Shown here: piece by piece, positions 26,688 through 33,129 of the stretch
Position numbering within the stretch: position 1 is the stretch's first letter
Layout: each line of letters starts with the position of its first letter
NCBI RefSeq assembly: GCF_003353015.1
Contig: NZ_QREM01000007.1
Span: 253,086-286,214 of the forward strand
From: Xanthomonas arboricola
GTDB lineage: Bacteria; Pseudomonadota; Gammaproteobacteria; Xanthomonadales; Xanthomonadaceae
Direction: 5' to 3'
DNA: 33,129 nucleotides
The notes under the pieces: generated by a model
What the model was told of the DNA's origin: nothing
Databases searched by the model: none
The model's input: the letters and a program-made list of their open reading frames with translations, nothing else
Translations under genes and position numbers: made by a program

Positions 26688-28286
26688 TCAGAACGTGCCG
26701 CGTTGAATGAAAGGCGCTTGCTGGTACAGCCTGCGCTCGCCACCGCGCGGGTCGTGTTCCAGCCGGCTCGGTGTATCGAACAGCAGCGTCTCGCGCCGCT
26801 GCAGCGAATACGGCGTCCAATGCGGCAGGCTGCGATGATTCGGGTTGCCGCTGCGCGCGAACGCCAGCAGTGCCTGGCTCATCTGCGCGGCCATGCGCTG
26901 CGCATCGACACCGTCGCCGGTGCGCGCGCCGGGCTGCGCAACGGTGTCGAACACCAGCGGAATATCCAGCGTGTGGAAGGCGCCCAACTTGCCGCCCTCC
27001 AGCGGCGAGCCCCAGTCCAGCTGATACACCCAGGTCGGCGCGCCCTGGCGTGCGCGCGCTTCGGCCTCTTCGACCGCGCCGCGCCACGAGCGGCCGGCGG
27101 TGGTCGCCGCAAAGAACACCTCCGAGGGCGAGTACTGCGGATACAGCCGGCGATATTCGGCGATCACCACCTGCGGCAACAGGTCGACGTATTGCTGGCT
27201 TTCCAGCCTGGCCGGCAGCTCGTCCCAGCTCAACGCGAAGTTCTTCGCGTCGTTGCCCAGAAACGCGCGTGTCTCGTCGCGGGTATTGCCGATCACCATG
27301 GGAATGCGGGCCGATTGCAGTGGCGCGGTCGGCCAGAACGGGTGCACCGGCACATTGCGCGCATCCAGCACCGGGCCGAAATACAACGCGCTGTTTTCCA
27401 CCCGCGAGGGGTCGCGCAGCTGCGCGGCAGCCAGCAGCTGCGCCACCGGTAGCGTGCGGATCCGCGCAAGCTCGCCCGGCGCAAGTTTCAGTGCATCCAG
27501 CAGCAGCTGCGCACGCTGGGTGGCCGCGCGTGGCCCTGCCACGGTGACCTGTTGCCCGCTCATGGTCCAGGCGCGATGGAACAGGCCGCGCGCAGCGGGC
27601 ATGGCCATCAGCGTGGCGATCTTGGCGCCGCCACCGGACTGGCCGAACACGGTGACGTTGCCGGCATCGCCGCCGAATTCGCCCGCGTGCTGGCGCACCC
27701 ACTGCAGCGCCTGGATCAGGTCCAGCTGCCCGGCATTGCCGGAGTCGGCAAAGCCGGCATCGCCCAGCTGCGCCAGCGACAGGTAGCCGAACAGGTTGAG
27801 CCGGTGATTGACGGTGACCACCACCACGTCGCCGCGCTTGCACAGGCGCACCCCGTCGTACAGCGGGTCGCTGCCGGAGCCGGTGGTGTAGCCGCCGCCG
27901 TGGATATAGAACAGGATCGGCCGCTTGCCGCCATCGCGCAGGCCCGGCGTCCACACGTTGAGAAACAGGCAGTCCTCGCTGGTGGGTTCGCTGGCCTTGA
28001 GTTGCGGTGCGGCCGCACCGAACGTGCTGGCATCGCGCACGTTCTGCCAAGGGGTTTCCAGCACAGCTGCCTGAAAGCGCCGCGCGGCGGTGTCGCTGCC
28101 GTACGGGATGCCCTTGAACACGCAGATGCCCTGGTCGCGGTAACCGCGCAGCGCGCCGCCACGCACGCGTGCCAGCGGCGCTGCGGCCGCGCCGCCGCCG
28201 CCGGGCAGCGCTGCTGCGGCCGTGGCAAGCAGCCCGCCACGCAGCAGCGTGCGTCGGCGCGTGTCGGGCATGGACGGCGCTGTCAT
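26688..28286 (-). CDS. Type-B carboxylesterase with Tat signal
   Basis: A 532-residue alpha/beta hydrolase of the carboxylesterase/cholinesterase type. ATG 28286 overlaps the stop of the preceding hydrolase (ATGA); the open frame upstream of it lies within that gene. The N-terminus DTRRRTLLRGGLLATAAAAL is a twin-arginine signal, so it should act in the periplasm. Family motifs: EDCLFLNVW (104-112), oxyanion HGGGY (129-133), nucleophile S217 in FGQSGGGAK, Glu in NTRDETRAF and His in GAFHTLDIPLVF. Likely substrates are acetyl or feruloyl esters on plant cell-wall polymers, inferred from its esterase neighbours; the family is promiscuous. Confidence 0.88.
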   Translation of the reverse strand: MTAPSMPDTRRRTLLRGGLLATAAAALPGGGGAAAAPLARVRGGALRGYRDQGICVFKGIPYGSDTAARRFQAAVLETPWQNVRDASTFGAAAPQLKASEPTSEDCLFLNVWTPGLRDGGKRPILFYIHGGGYTTGSGSDPLYDGVRLCKRGDVVVVTVNHRLNLFGYLSLAQLGDAGFADSGNAGQLDLIQALQWVRQHAGEFGGDAGNVTVFGQSGGGAKIATLMAMPAARGLFHRAWTMSGQQVTVAGPRAATQRAQLLLDALKLAPGELARIRTLPVAQLLAAAQLRDPSRVENSALYFGPVLDARNVPVHPFWPTAPLQSARIPMVIGNTRDETRAFLGNDAKNFALSWDELPARLESQQYVDLLPQVVIAEYRRLYPQYSPSEVFFAATTAGRSWRGAVEEAEARARQGAPTWVYQLDWGSPLEGGKLGAFHTLDIPLVFDTVAQPGARTGDGVDAQRMAAQMSQALLAFARSGNPNHRSLPHWTPYSLQRRETLLFDTPSRLEHDPRGGERRLYQQAPFIQRGTF

Positions 28287-29380
28287 CGCGCCGCGTCCTG
28301 CGCAGGGATCACTGCCGGTGCCGGTGCCGGTGAAGATGCAGACGCAGGCGCAGGCGTCTGCCCCCTGGTGACATACGCGATCCAGGCCTGCGCCAGCTGC
28401 GGCCATGCGGCCACGGTGAGGCCGGTGCCGCTGGCGGTGCCGAAGCCGTGGCCGCCCTGCGGGAACACATGCAGCTCGCTCGCCACGCCGGCGTGCAGCA
28501 GCGCGTCGTGCATCAGCAGGCTGTTGCGCACCGGCACCACGGTGTCGTCCTGTGCATGCAGCAGGAAACTGGGCGGCGTGCGGGCATCCACATGCAGGTG
28601 CGGCGAATACGCGCGCACCTGCGCCGCGCCTGGATTGCTGCCGAGCAGGCGCTCGCGCGAGCCCGGGTGCGCATTGGCGCTGTCCATGTCGATGACCGGG
28701 TAGATCAGCAGTTCAAAATCCGGCCGCGCGCTCAGCGCATCGGCTGCGTCCTGGGCCGGGTACACCTGCGCGGCGTAGCGCGTGCCCAGGCTGGCGGCGA
28801 CATGGCCGCCGGCCGAAAAGCCCATCACCCCGACCCGTTGCGCGTCGATGCCGTAGCGGGCGGCATTGGCACGGATCAGCCGTAGCGCACGCTGTGCATC
28901 GGCCAGCGGCACGTCGGCGCCGTTCCGGTGGCCTTCGCCGGGCAGCCGGTAGCGCAGCACGAACAGGGTGATGCCGGCCTGGTCGACGAAGCTGGGCACC
29001 AAGGCGCTGCCTTCGTTGTCGAGCACGATGCGCTGGTAGCCGCCGCCGGGGGTGACCAGCAGGGCAGTGCCGTTCGGCTGCCTGGGCCGGTAGACCACCA
29101 GGTACGGCGTGCTGACCTGCTGGATGTAGCGATCGGGCAGGGCGGGGTCGCTGCTGCGCTGGACGATGCGCTGCGGCTGCTGCAGCGCCGTGTCCCCCGG
29201 TGCCAGCCCCTTGGGCCACAGCGGGATCCGGCTGGCCTGCTCGGCTGCGGTATCGGCGCCGGGCGCCTCGGCGGCCAGCACCGGCCCTGCCAGCAGCGAA
29301 CCCAGCACCACCACGGTCATGCACCGGCGCATGAGGCTCGAAAACCCGGCAAACACGCGCGTCTGGCTTGTCTGTTCCAT
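28283..29380 (-). CDS. Acetyl-xylan-esterase-like alpha/beta hydrolase
   Basis: A 365-residue exported hydrolase. ATG 29380 follows GGGAGGGG at good spacing; the open frame starts earlier but that part is not protein-like. After a short polar lead comes a hydrophobic signal (TVVVLGSLLAGPVLA). Motifs: oxyanion TPGGGYQ (~110-116), LRYRLPGEG, nucleophile S189 in MGFSAGGH, Asp in HAQDDTVVP, His in FPQGGHGFG. This is the BD-FAE/endoxylanase-associated acetylesterase pattern (AXE type). The C-terminus is a low-complexity Ala/Pro/Ser tail. It is first in the minus-strand esterase group and is translationally coupled to the carboxylesterase. Confidence 0.85.
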   Translation of the reverse strand: MEQTSQTRVFAGFSSLMRRCMTVVVLGSLLAGPVLAAEAPGADTAAEQASRIPLWPKGLAPGDTALQQPQRIVQRSSDPALPDRYIQQVSTPYLVVYRPRQPNGTALLVTPGGGYQRIVLDNEGSALVPSFVDQAGITLFVLRYRLPGEGHRNGADVPLADAQRALRLIRANAARYGIDAQRVGVMGFSAGGHVAASLGTRYAAQVYPAQDAADALSARPDFELLIYPVIDMDSANAHPGSRERLLGSNPGAAQVRAYSPHLHVDARTPPSFLLHAQDDTVVPVRNSLLMHDALLHAGVASELHVFPQGGHGFGTASGTGLTVAAWPQLAQAWIAYVTRGQTPAPASASSPAPAPAVIPAQDAAR

Positions 29381-29439
29381 CCACCCCTCCCAGGGTTGCT
29401 TCGTTCCTGCGGCCACTTTGCCGCACTGCACATTGCCAA

Positions 29440-29455
29440 TGACACCGGTTTACCA
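29440..29455. promoter_or_regulatory. Candidate LacI-type operator in the divergent promoter region
   Basis: TGACACCGGTTTACCA lies between the divergent esterase and hydratase genes. The left half plus centre (TGACACCGGT) has the form of a LacI-family half-site around a central CCGG; the right half is imperfect. TACCATATAC overlaps it and could be a -10-like element. The position between two divergent units of one catabolic locus is what a shared operator would occupy. No regulator gene is in the window. Confidence 0.35.
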
Positions 29456-29519
29456 TATACAGCACACCGTGCCACTGTCGATTGGCAGTGCAACAAAAAC
29501 ACCTATCAGGGAGACACCC

Positions 29520-30341
29520 TTGAGCAACGACGCCGCCACCCCACCATCCTCCACATCCGCGCTGTCGCAGATCGCGCAGCGCTTTGTGGAGGCACGCCGT
29601 GCAGGGGCGTCGCTGCCCGACTTTCCCGGGCAAATCCCGGACGATCTGCTCACCGCCTACCAGGTGCAGGACATCGCCATCAGCCAGTGGGACGACCGTG
29701 TGGTCGGCTGGAAGGTGGGCTACATCGCCGCCGAGCGCCGCGACGCATCGGGCGACGAGCGCCTGCTTGGCCCGATCTTCGCGGGCAAGCTCTGGAATGC
29801 TACCGGTGGAACAACCGAGTTCCCGATCTACGCAGGCGGCTTTGGCGCGGTCGAGGCCGAGTACGTCTTGCGCCTGGACGCGGACGCGCCGGCCGAGCAG
29901 ACCCACTTCAGCCCGGAAGAGGCGGCGCAGTTGCCGGCCACCTTGTTCATCGGCGTGGAGATCGCCAGCAGCCCGCTGGCGACCATCAACAAGCTGGGTC
30001 CGCGCGTGGTGATTTCCGACTTCGGCAACAACAACGGCCTGATCCTGGGCCCGGAAGTGACCGACTGGCTGGCGCGCGCGGAGTCCACGCTGACCGCCGA
30101 AACCCTGATCGACGACCAGCTGGTCGGCACCGGCGGGGCCACCACGTTGCCGGGCGGGCTGCGCGCCGCCTACGCGTTTGCGCTCAGCCGTTCGGCCCGG
30201 CGCGGGCGTCCGCTCAAGCGTGGTGATCTCATTGCCACGGGCAATGCCACCGGTATCCACGACATCGAAGTGGGACAGCATGCCCTGATTCGCTTCGCCG
30301 GCATCGGCGACATTTCCTGTACGGCCGTGTCCGCCAGCTGA
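29520..30341 (+). CDS. 2-keto-4-pentenoate hydratase/FAH-superfamily enzyme
   Basis: A 273-residue cytoplasmic enzyme starting at TTG 29520 (MSNDAATPPSS) with GGGAGA upstream; no ATG fits, and the open frame before it runs into the divergent gene. The fold is that of MhpD-type hydratases and fumarylacetoacetate hydrolase-like decarboxylases: VGWKVGY, GPIFAGKLW, AVEAEYVLRL with the ExE metal pair, FIGVEIASSPL, ISDFGNNNGLILGP and a C-terminal GDLIATGNATGI. Such enzymes act on 2-keto acids with Mg2+. Being first in a plus-strand unit with a TRAP transporter, it may process an imported sugar acid derivative; the substrate is not evident. Confidence 0.85.
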   Translation: MSNDAATPPSSTSALSQIAQRFVEARRAGASLPDFPGQIPDDLLTAYQVQDIAISQWDDRVVGWKVGYIAAERRDASGDERLLGPIFAGKLWNATGGTTEFPIYAGGFGAVEAEYVLRLDADAPAEQTHFSPEEAAQLPATLFIGVEIASSPLATINKLGPRVVISDFGNNNGLILGPEVTDWLARAESTLTAETLIDDQLVGTGGATTLPGGLRAAYAFALSRSARRGRPLKRGDLIATGNATGIHDIEVGQHALIRFAGIGDISCTAVSAS

Positions 30342-30378
30342 GCGCGGACCCCGTGACCAGACGCTTGGGAGGGCGCCA

Positions 30379-31377
30379 ATGATCACACGCAGACATTTCC
30401 TCGGTGCCGGGCTTGGCGCCGCCGCGGCCGGCCCCTGGCTGGGCGCTGGCGCCACCACGCCGATTCCCGGCGGGCAGCTGCTGACCGCCACCGACGTGCA
30501 CGTCGGCGACTACCCCACGGTGGAAGCGGTGCGCTGGTTCGGCAAGCAGCTCGAAGCGCGCACCAACGGCCGGCTCAAGCTGCGCCAGTACCACTCCGGC
30601 CAGCTTGGCCGCGAGTCGGAGGCGATCGACATGGCGCGCTTCGGCGCCATCGACATCACCCGCGTGTACTCGGGTGCGTTGAACAACACCTTTCCGCTGA
30701 CCCAGGCGCTGTGCCTGCCGTATGTGTTCGACTCGGTGCCGCATCTGCGCCGCGCCATCGACGGCCATGTCGGCGACAGCGTGCTGCGCAGCTTCGAGCA
30801 GCGCGACCTGGTGGGCCTGGCGATCTACGATTCGGGCGCGCGTTGCTTCTACAACACCAAGCATCCGCTGCACCGCCCGGAAGATCTCAAGGGCCTGAAA
30901 TTGCGCGTGGCCTCCTCGGACATCTTCCTCAAGCTGATGCGCATGCTGGGCGCCAATCCCACCCCGATGTCGCTGGGCGAGACGTTCTCGGCGATGGAAA
31001 CGCACATGATCGACGGTGCGGAAAACAACATGCGCAGCTTCCAGTCCAGCCGGCATTTCGAAGCCGCGCATTACTGGTCGCAGAGCGAGCATTCCTACGC
31101 GCCGGACATCCTGGTGATGTCGCGGCAGAGCTTCGAATCGCTGAGCGCGGCCGACCGCGGCCTGGTGGTGGAGCTGGCGCGCGCCTCGGTGCCGGTGATG
31201 CGCCAGTTGTGGGATGCCTCGGAAACGGTCGCACGCAAGCAGGTGATCGATTACGGCGTCAAGCTCAACCAGGTCGACATGCCGGCGTTCCGCGCCGCCG
31301 CCGCGCCGCTGCTGGCCGAATACCGCAAGCAGCCGGAGATCGAAGCGCTGTACCGCCGCATCCGCGATTTTGCATAG
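30379..31377 (+). CDS. dctP: TRAP transporter solute-binding protein (DctP family)
   Basis: A 332-residue periplasmic receptor that captures an organic or sugar acid for the DctQM membrane unit. The N-terminus MITRRHFLGAGLGAAAAGP is a twin-arginine-type signal; GGGAGGGC precedes the ATG. Family motifs: AVRWFGKQLEARTNGRLKL, YHSGQLGRESEAIDM, LCLPYVF, DSGARCFYNTKHPL, DLKGLKLRVASS (the arginine that clamps the substrate carboxylate) and GAENNMRSF. The pattern resembles uronate/aldonate-binding DctP proteins, in keeping with the neighbouring pectin esterases. It lies 37 bp after the hydratase and 10 bp before dctQ. Confidence 0.92.
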   Translation: MITRRHFLGAGLGAAAAGPWLGAGATTPIPGGQLLTATDVHVGDYPTVEAVRWFGKQLEARTNGRLKLRQYHSGQLGRESEAIDMARFGAIDITRVYSGALNNTFPLTQALCLPYVFDSVPHLRRAIDGHVGDSVLRSFEQRDLVGLAIYDSGARCFYNTKHPLHRPEDLKGLKLRVASSDIFLKLMRMLGANPTPMSLGETFSAMETHMIDGAENNMRSFQSSRHFEAAHYWSQSEHSYAPDILVMSRQSFESLSAADRGLVVELARASVPVMRQLWDASETVARKQVIDYGVKLNQVDMPAFRAAAAPLLAEYRKQPEIEALYRRIRDFA

Positions 31378-31387
31378 AGGTGACCCG

Positions 31388-31909
31388 ATGACCGAACCCG
31401 AGACCGTCGCCGTCCCGGTCGCGCCGTTGCAGCGCGCGCTGGACCGCGTTTCCGATACCGCCGTTGGCGTGGCCTCCATCGCGCTGCTGGGCCTGGTGGT
31501 CGTGCAGGGCTGGCAGGTGTTCACCCGCTACGTGCTCAACGACTCGCCCAGCTGGACCGAGCCGGTGACGCTGCTGTTGCTGAGCACCGCGCTGAGCCTG
31601 GGCGCCGCCGCCGGTGTGCATACCAACCGCCACTTCGGCTTCTACCTGCTCGGCGAACACGTGCCGCCGCTGGTGCGCAAGATATTCGAGGTGATTCGCC
31701 CGCTGATGATCCTCGCCATCGGTGCGGTGCTGGCATGGTGGAGCGCCGCGCTGCTGCTCGATGGGCTGGATATCAAGATGGCCGGCGCGCAGATGCCGCA
31801 GAGCATCAACTACCTGCCGCTGTCGATCGGCGGCGCGCTGATGGTGGTGTTTGCCTTGTACAAGCTGTGGCGTGTGCTGCGCCCGATCCACACCGGAGGA
31901 GTGCGCTGA
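31388..31909 (+). CDS. dctQ: TRAP transporter small membrane subunit
   Basis: A 173-residue four-helix inner-membrane protein: helices at ~24-44 (VGVASIALLGLVVVQGW), ~58-78, ~97-120 and ~138-158. The signature FTRYVLNDSPSWTEPVTLLLL and HTNRHFGFYLL are typical of DctQ. It pairs with DctM to import the substrate delivered by DctP using the sodium gradient. ATG 31388 follows GAGGTGACCCG; codons before it in the frame overlap the dctP stop. Its stop overlaps dctM by one base (TGATG). Confidence 0.92.
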   Translation: MTEPETVAVPVAPLQRALDRVSDTAVGVASIALLGLVVVQGWQVFTRYVLNDSPSWTEPVTLLLLSTALSLGAAAGVHTNRHFGFYLLGEHVPPLVRKIFEVIRPLMILAIGAVLAWWSAALLLDGLDIKMAGAQMPQSINYLPLSIGGALMVVFALYKLWRVLRPIHTGGVR

Positions 31910-33129
31910 TGGGCATCGCGATGTTGTTGGGAACCTTCGTGGTGCTGCTGCTGATCGGCGTGCCGGTAGCGTATGCGCTGGGCGCGGCCGCACTGGCCAC
32001 GTTGCTGTATCTGGACCTGCCCACGGTGGTGCTGGTGCAGCAGATTTCCGCCGGTAGCGGCTCGGCCTCGTTGATCGCCATTCCGCTGTTTATCTTCGCC
32101 GGCGAGTTGATGTTGCGTGGTGGCATTTCCGAGCGCCTGATCGCGCTGGCCTCCTCCTTGGTGGGGCGCGTGCGTGGTGGCCTGGGGCAGGTCAGCGTGC
32201 TGTCGTCGCTGTTCTTCGGCGGCGTGTCCGGCTCGGCGATTGCCGATGTGTCGGCGGTCGGCGGCACCATGATCCCGCAGATGATCAAGCGCGGCTACGA
32301 CCGCGACTACGCGGTGAATGTGAGCATGACCGCCGCGCTGGTGGCCTTGCTGGTGCCGCCTTCGCACAACCTGATCCTGTTCTCGGCCGCGGCCGGTGGC
32401 GGGCTGTCGATCGCCGACCTGTTCGCCGCCGGCATCGTGCCGGCGCTGTTGATGACCGCAGCGATGATGGTCACCGGCTATGCGGTGGCGCGCCATCGCG
32501 GCTACGGCACCGAGCCGTTCCCCGGCTGGCGCGCGGTGGCATTGCGCCTGTTCGGTGCACTGCCGGGCCTGGGCCTGGTGGCGTTGATCTTCATCGGCAT
32601 CCGCGCCGGCATCTTCACTGCGGTGGAGAGTGCGGCGATCGCGGTGGTGTACGCCTTGATCGTCACTGCGCTGCTGTATCGCCAGTTGCGCTGGGCCGAG
32701 TTCTTTGCGGCCGTGACGCATGCGGCGCGCACCACCGGTGTGATCCTGTTCGTGATCGCCACCGCCGCGGTGTTCGGCTGGTTGCTGGCCTACCTGCAGG
32801 TGCCGGCGGCGGCGGTGAAGTTCCTGCAGGCCATCGCCGACAGCAAGAACACCGTGCTGCTGATGATCGTGGTGATGCTGCTGCTGCTGGGCATGTTCAT
32901 GGACCTCGCACCGAAGATCCTGATCTGCACGCCGATCTTCCTGCCGGTGGTCAAGGCCTATGGCATCGACCCGATCCACTTCGGTCTGGTGATGGTGCTG
33001 GCTGGCGGTATCGGCCTGATCACCCCGCCGATCGGCTCGGTGTTGTTCATCGGCACCTCGATCGGGCAGATCACCATCGCCCAGAGCATGCGCACCATCT
33101 GGCCGTTCTGGCTGGCGGCCTTGTGCGTG
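31909..33129 (+). CDS. dctM: TRAP transporter large permease subunit (runs off the window)
   Basis: Starts at ATG 31909 within the TGATG overlap with dctQ and stays open for 407 codons to the window edge, so the last ~20 residues are missing. It is almost wholly hydrophobic with about 11 helices. DctM motifs: LLIGVPVAYALG, AIPLFIFAGELM, LSSLFFGGVSGSAIADVSAVG, VALLVPPSHNLILFSA, MFMDLAPKILICTPIFLPV and GLITPPIGSVLF. It forms the elevator-type sodium-coupled transport pathway with DctQ and DctP. Confidence 0.93.
   Translation, partial: MGIAMLLGTFVVLLLIGVPVAYALGAAALATLLYLDLPTVVLVQQISAGSGSASLIAIPLFIFAGELMLRGGISERLIALASSLVGRVRGGLGQVSVLSSLFFGGVSGSAIADVSAVGGTMIPQMIKRGYDRDYAVNVSMTAALVALLVPPSHNLILFSAAAGGGLSIADLFAAGIVPALLMTAAMMVTGYAVARHRGYGTEPFPGWRAVALRLFGALPGLGLVALIFIGIRAGIFTAVESAAIAVVYALIVTALLYRQLRWAEFFAAVTHAARTTGVILFVIATAAVFGWLLAYLQVPAAAVKFLQAIADSKNTVLLMIVVMLLLLGMFMDLAPKILICTPIFLPVVKAYGIDPIHFGLVMVLAGGIGLITPPIGSVLFIGTSIGQITIAQSMRTIWPFWLAALCV

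Overview
The window reads as a chromosomal segment of a plant-associated gammaproteobacterium, most likely a Xanthomonas. The evidence is high-GC coding DNA through most of its length, a glgE-treS/maltokinase-glgB operon of xanthomonad type, a periplasmic pectin/hemicellulose de-esterification locus next to a TRAP sugar-acid transporter, and short repeat families of the kind scattered through xanthomonad genomes. This assignment is inference from gene content; no database was searched.

Left part (1-5.5 kb): accessory DNA. It opens with the end of an IS3-type insertion sequence that has cut the 5' part off an RHS gene. The surviving RHS C-terminus carries a variable, AT-richer tip with an HExxH metallopeptidase motif. 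It is followed, with an ATGA overlap, by a small lipoprotein that is a candidate immunity protein. Next comes a string of small unknown genes separated by attC-like recombination sites (two clear, two decayed) with no integrase in view: an integron cassette cluster (CALIN-like). Five related hairpin repeats are dispersed through the same 3.3 kb.

Middle left (5.6-11.8 kb): a nitrilase-superfamily amidase, a Tli4-like T6SS immunity lipoprotein, an SH3-like secreted protein, a DUF4142 lipoprotein, a small membrane protein, an orphan TrbM-family conjugation protein, and several stretches of 300-700 bp without convincing genes. One of these holds a strong minus-strand terminator with no gene attached.

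Centre (11.8-20.4 kb): a tightly coupled operon of GlgE (maltosyltransferase with an unusual N-terminal pseudo-amylase domain), TreS fused to maltokinase, and GlgB. Together they convert trehalose to maltose, phosphorylate it, polymerise maltose-1-phosphate into alpha-1,4-glucan and branch it (the GlgE pathway).

Right part (20.4-33.1 kb): a three-gene inner-membrane unit (DUF3325, DUF3649-like, PepSY) of the kind that accompanies siderophore receptors; a YfcE-type phosphodiesterase; a Tat-exported aldo/keto reductase; then a divergent locus. On the minus strand lie a rhamnogalacturonan acetylesterase, a type-B carboxylesterase and an acetyl-xylan-esterase-like hydrolase. On the plus strand lie a 2-keto-4-pentenoate hydratase-like enzyme and a TRAP transporter (DctP, DctQ, and DctM running off the window). 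The likely joint role is stripping acyl groups from plant cell-wall pectin or hemicellulose in the periplasm and importing an acidic breakdown product.
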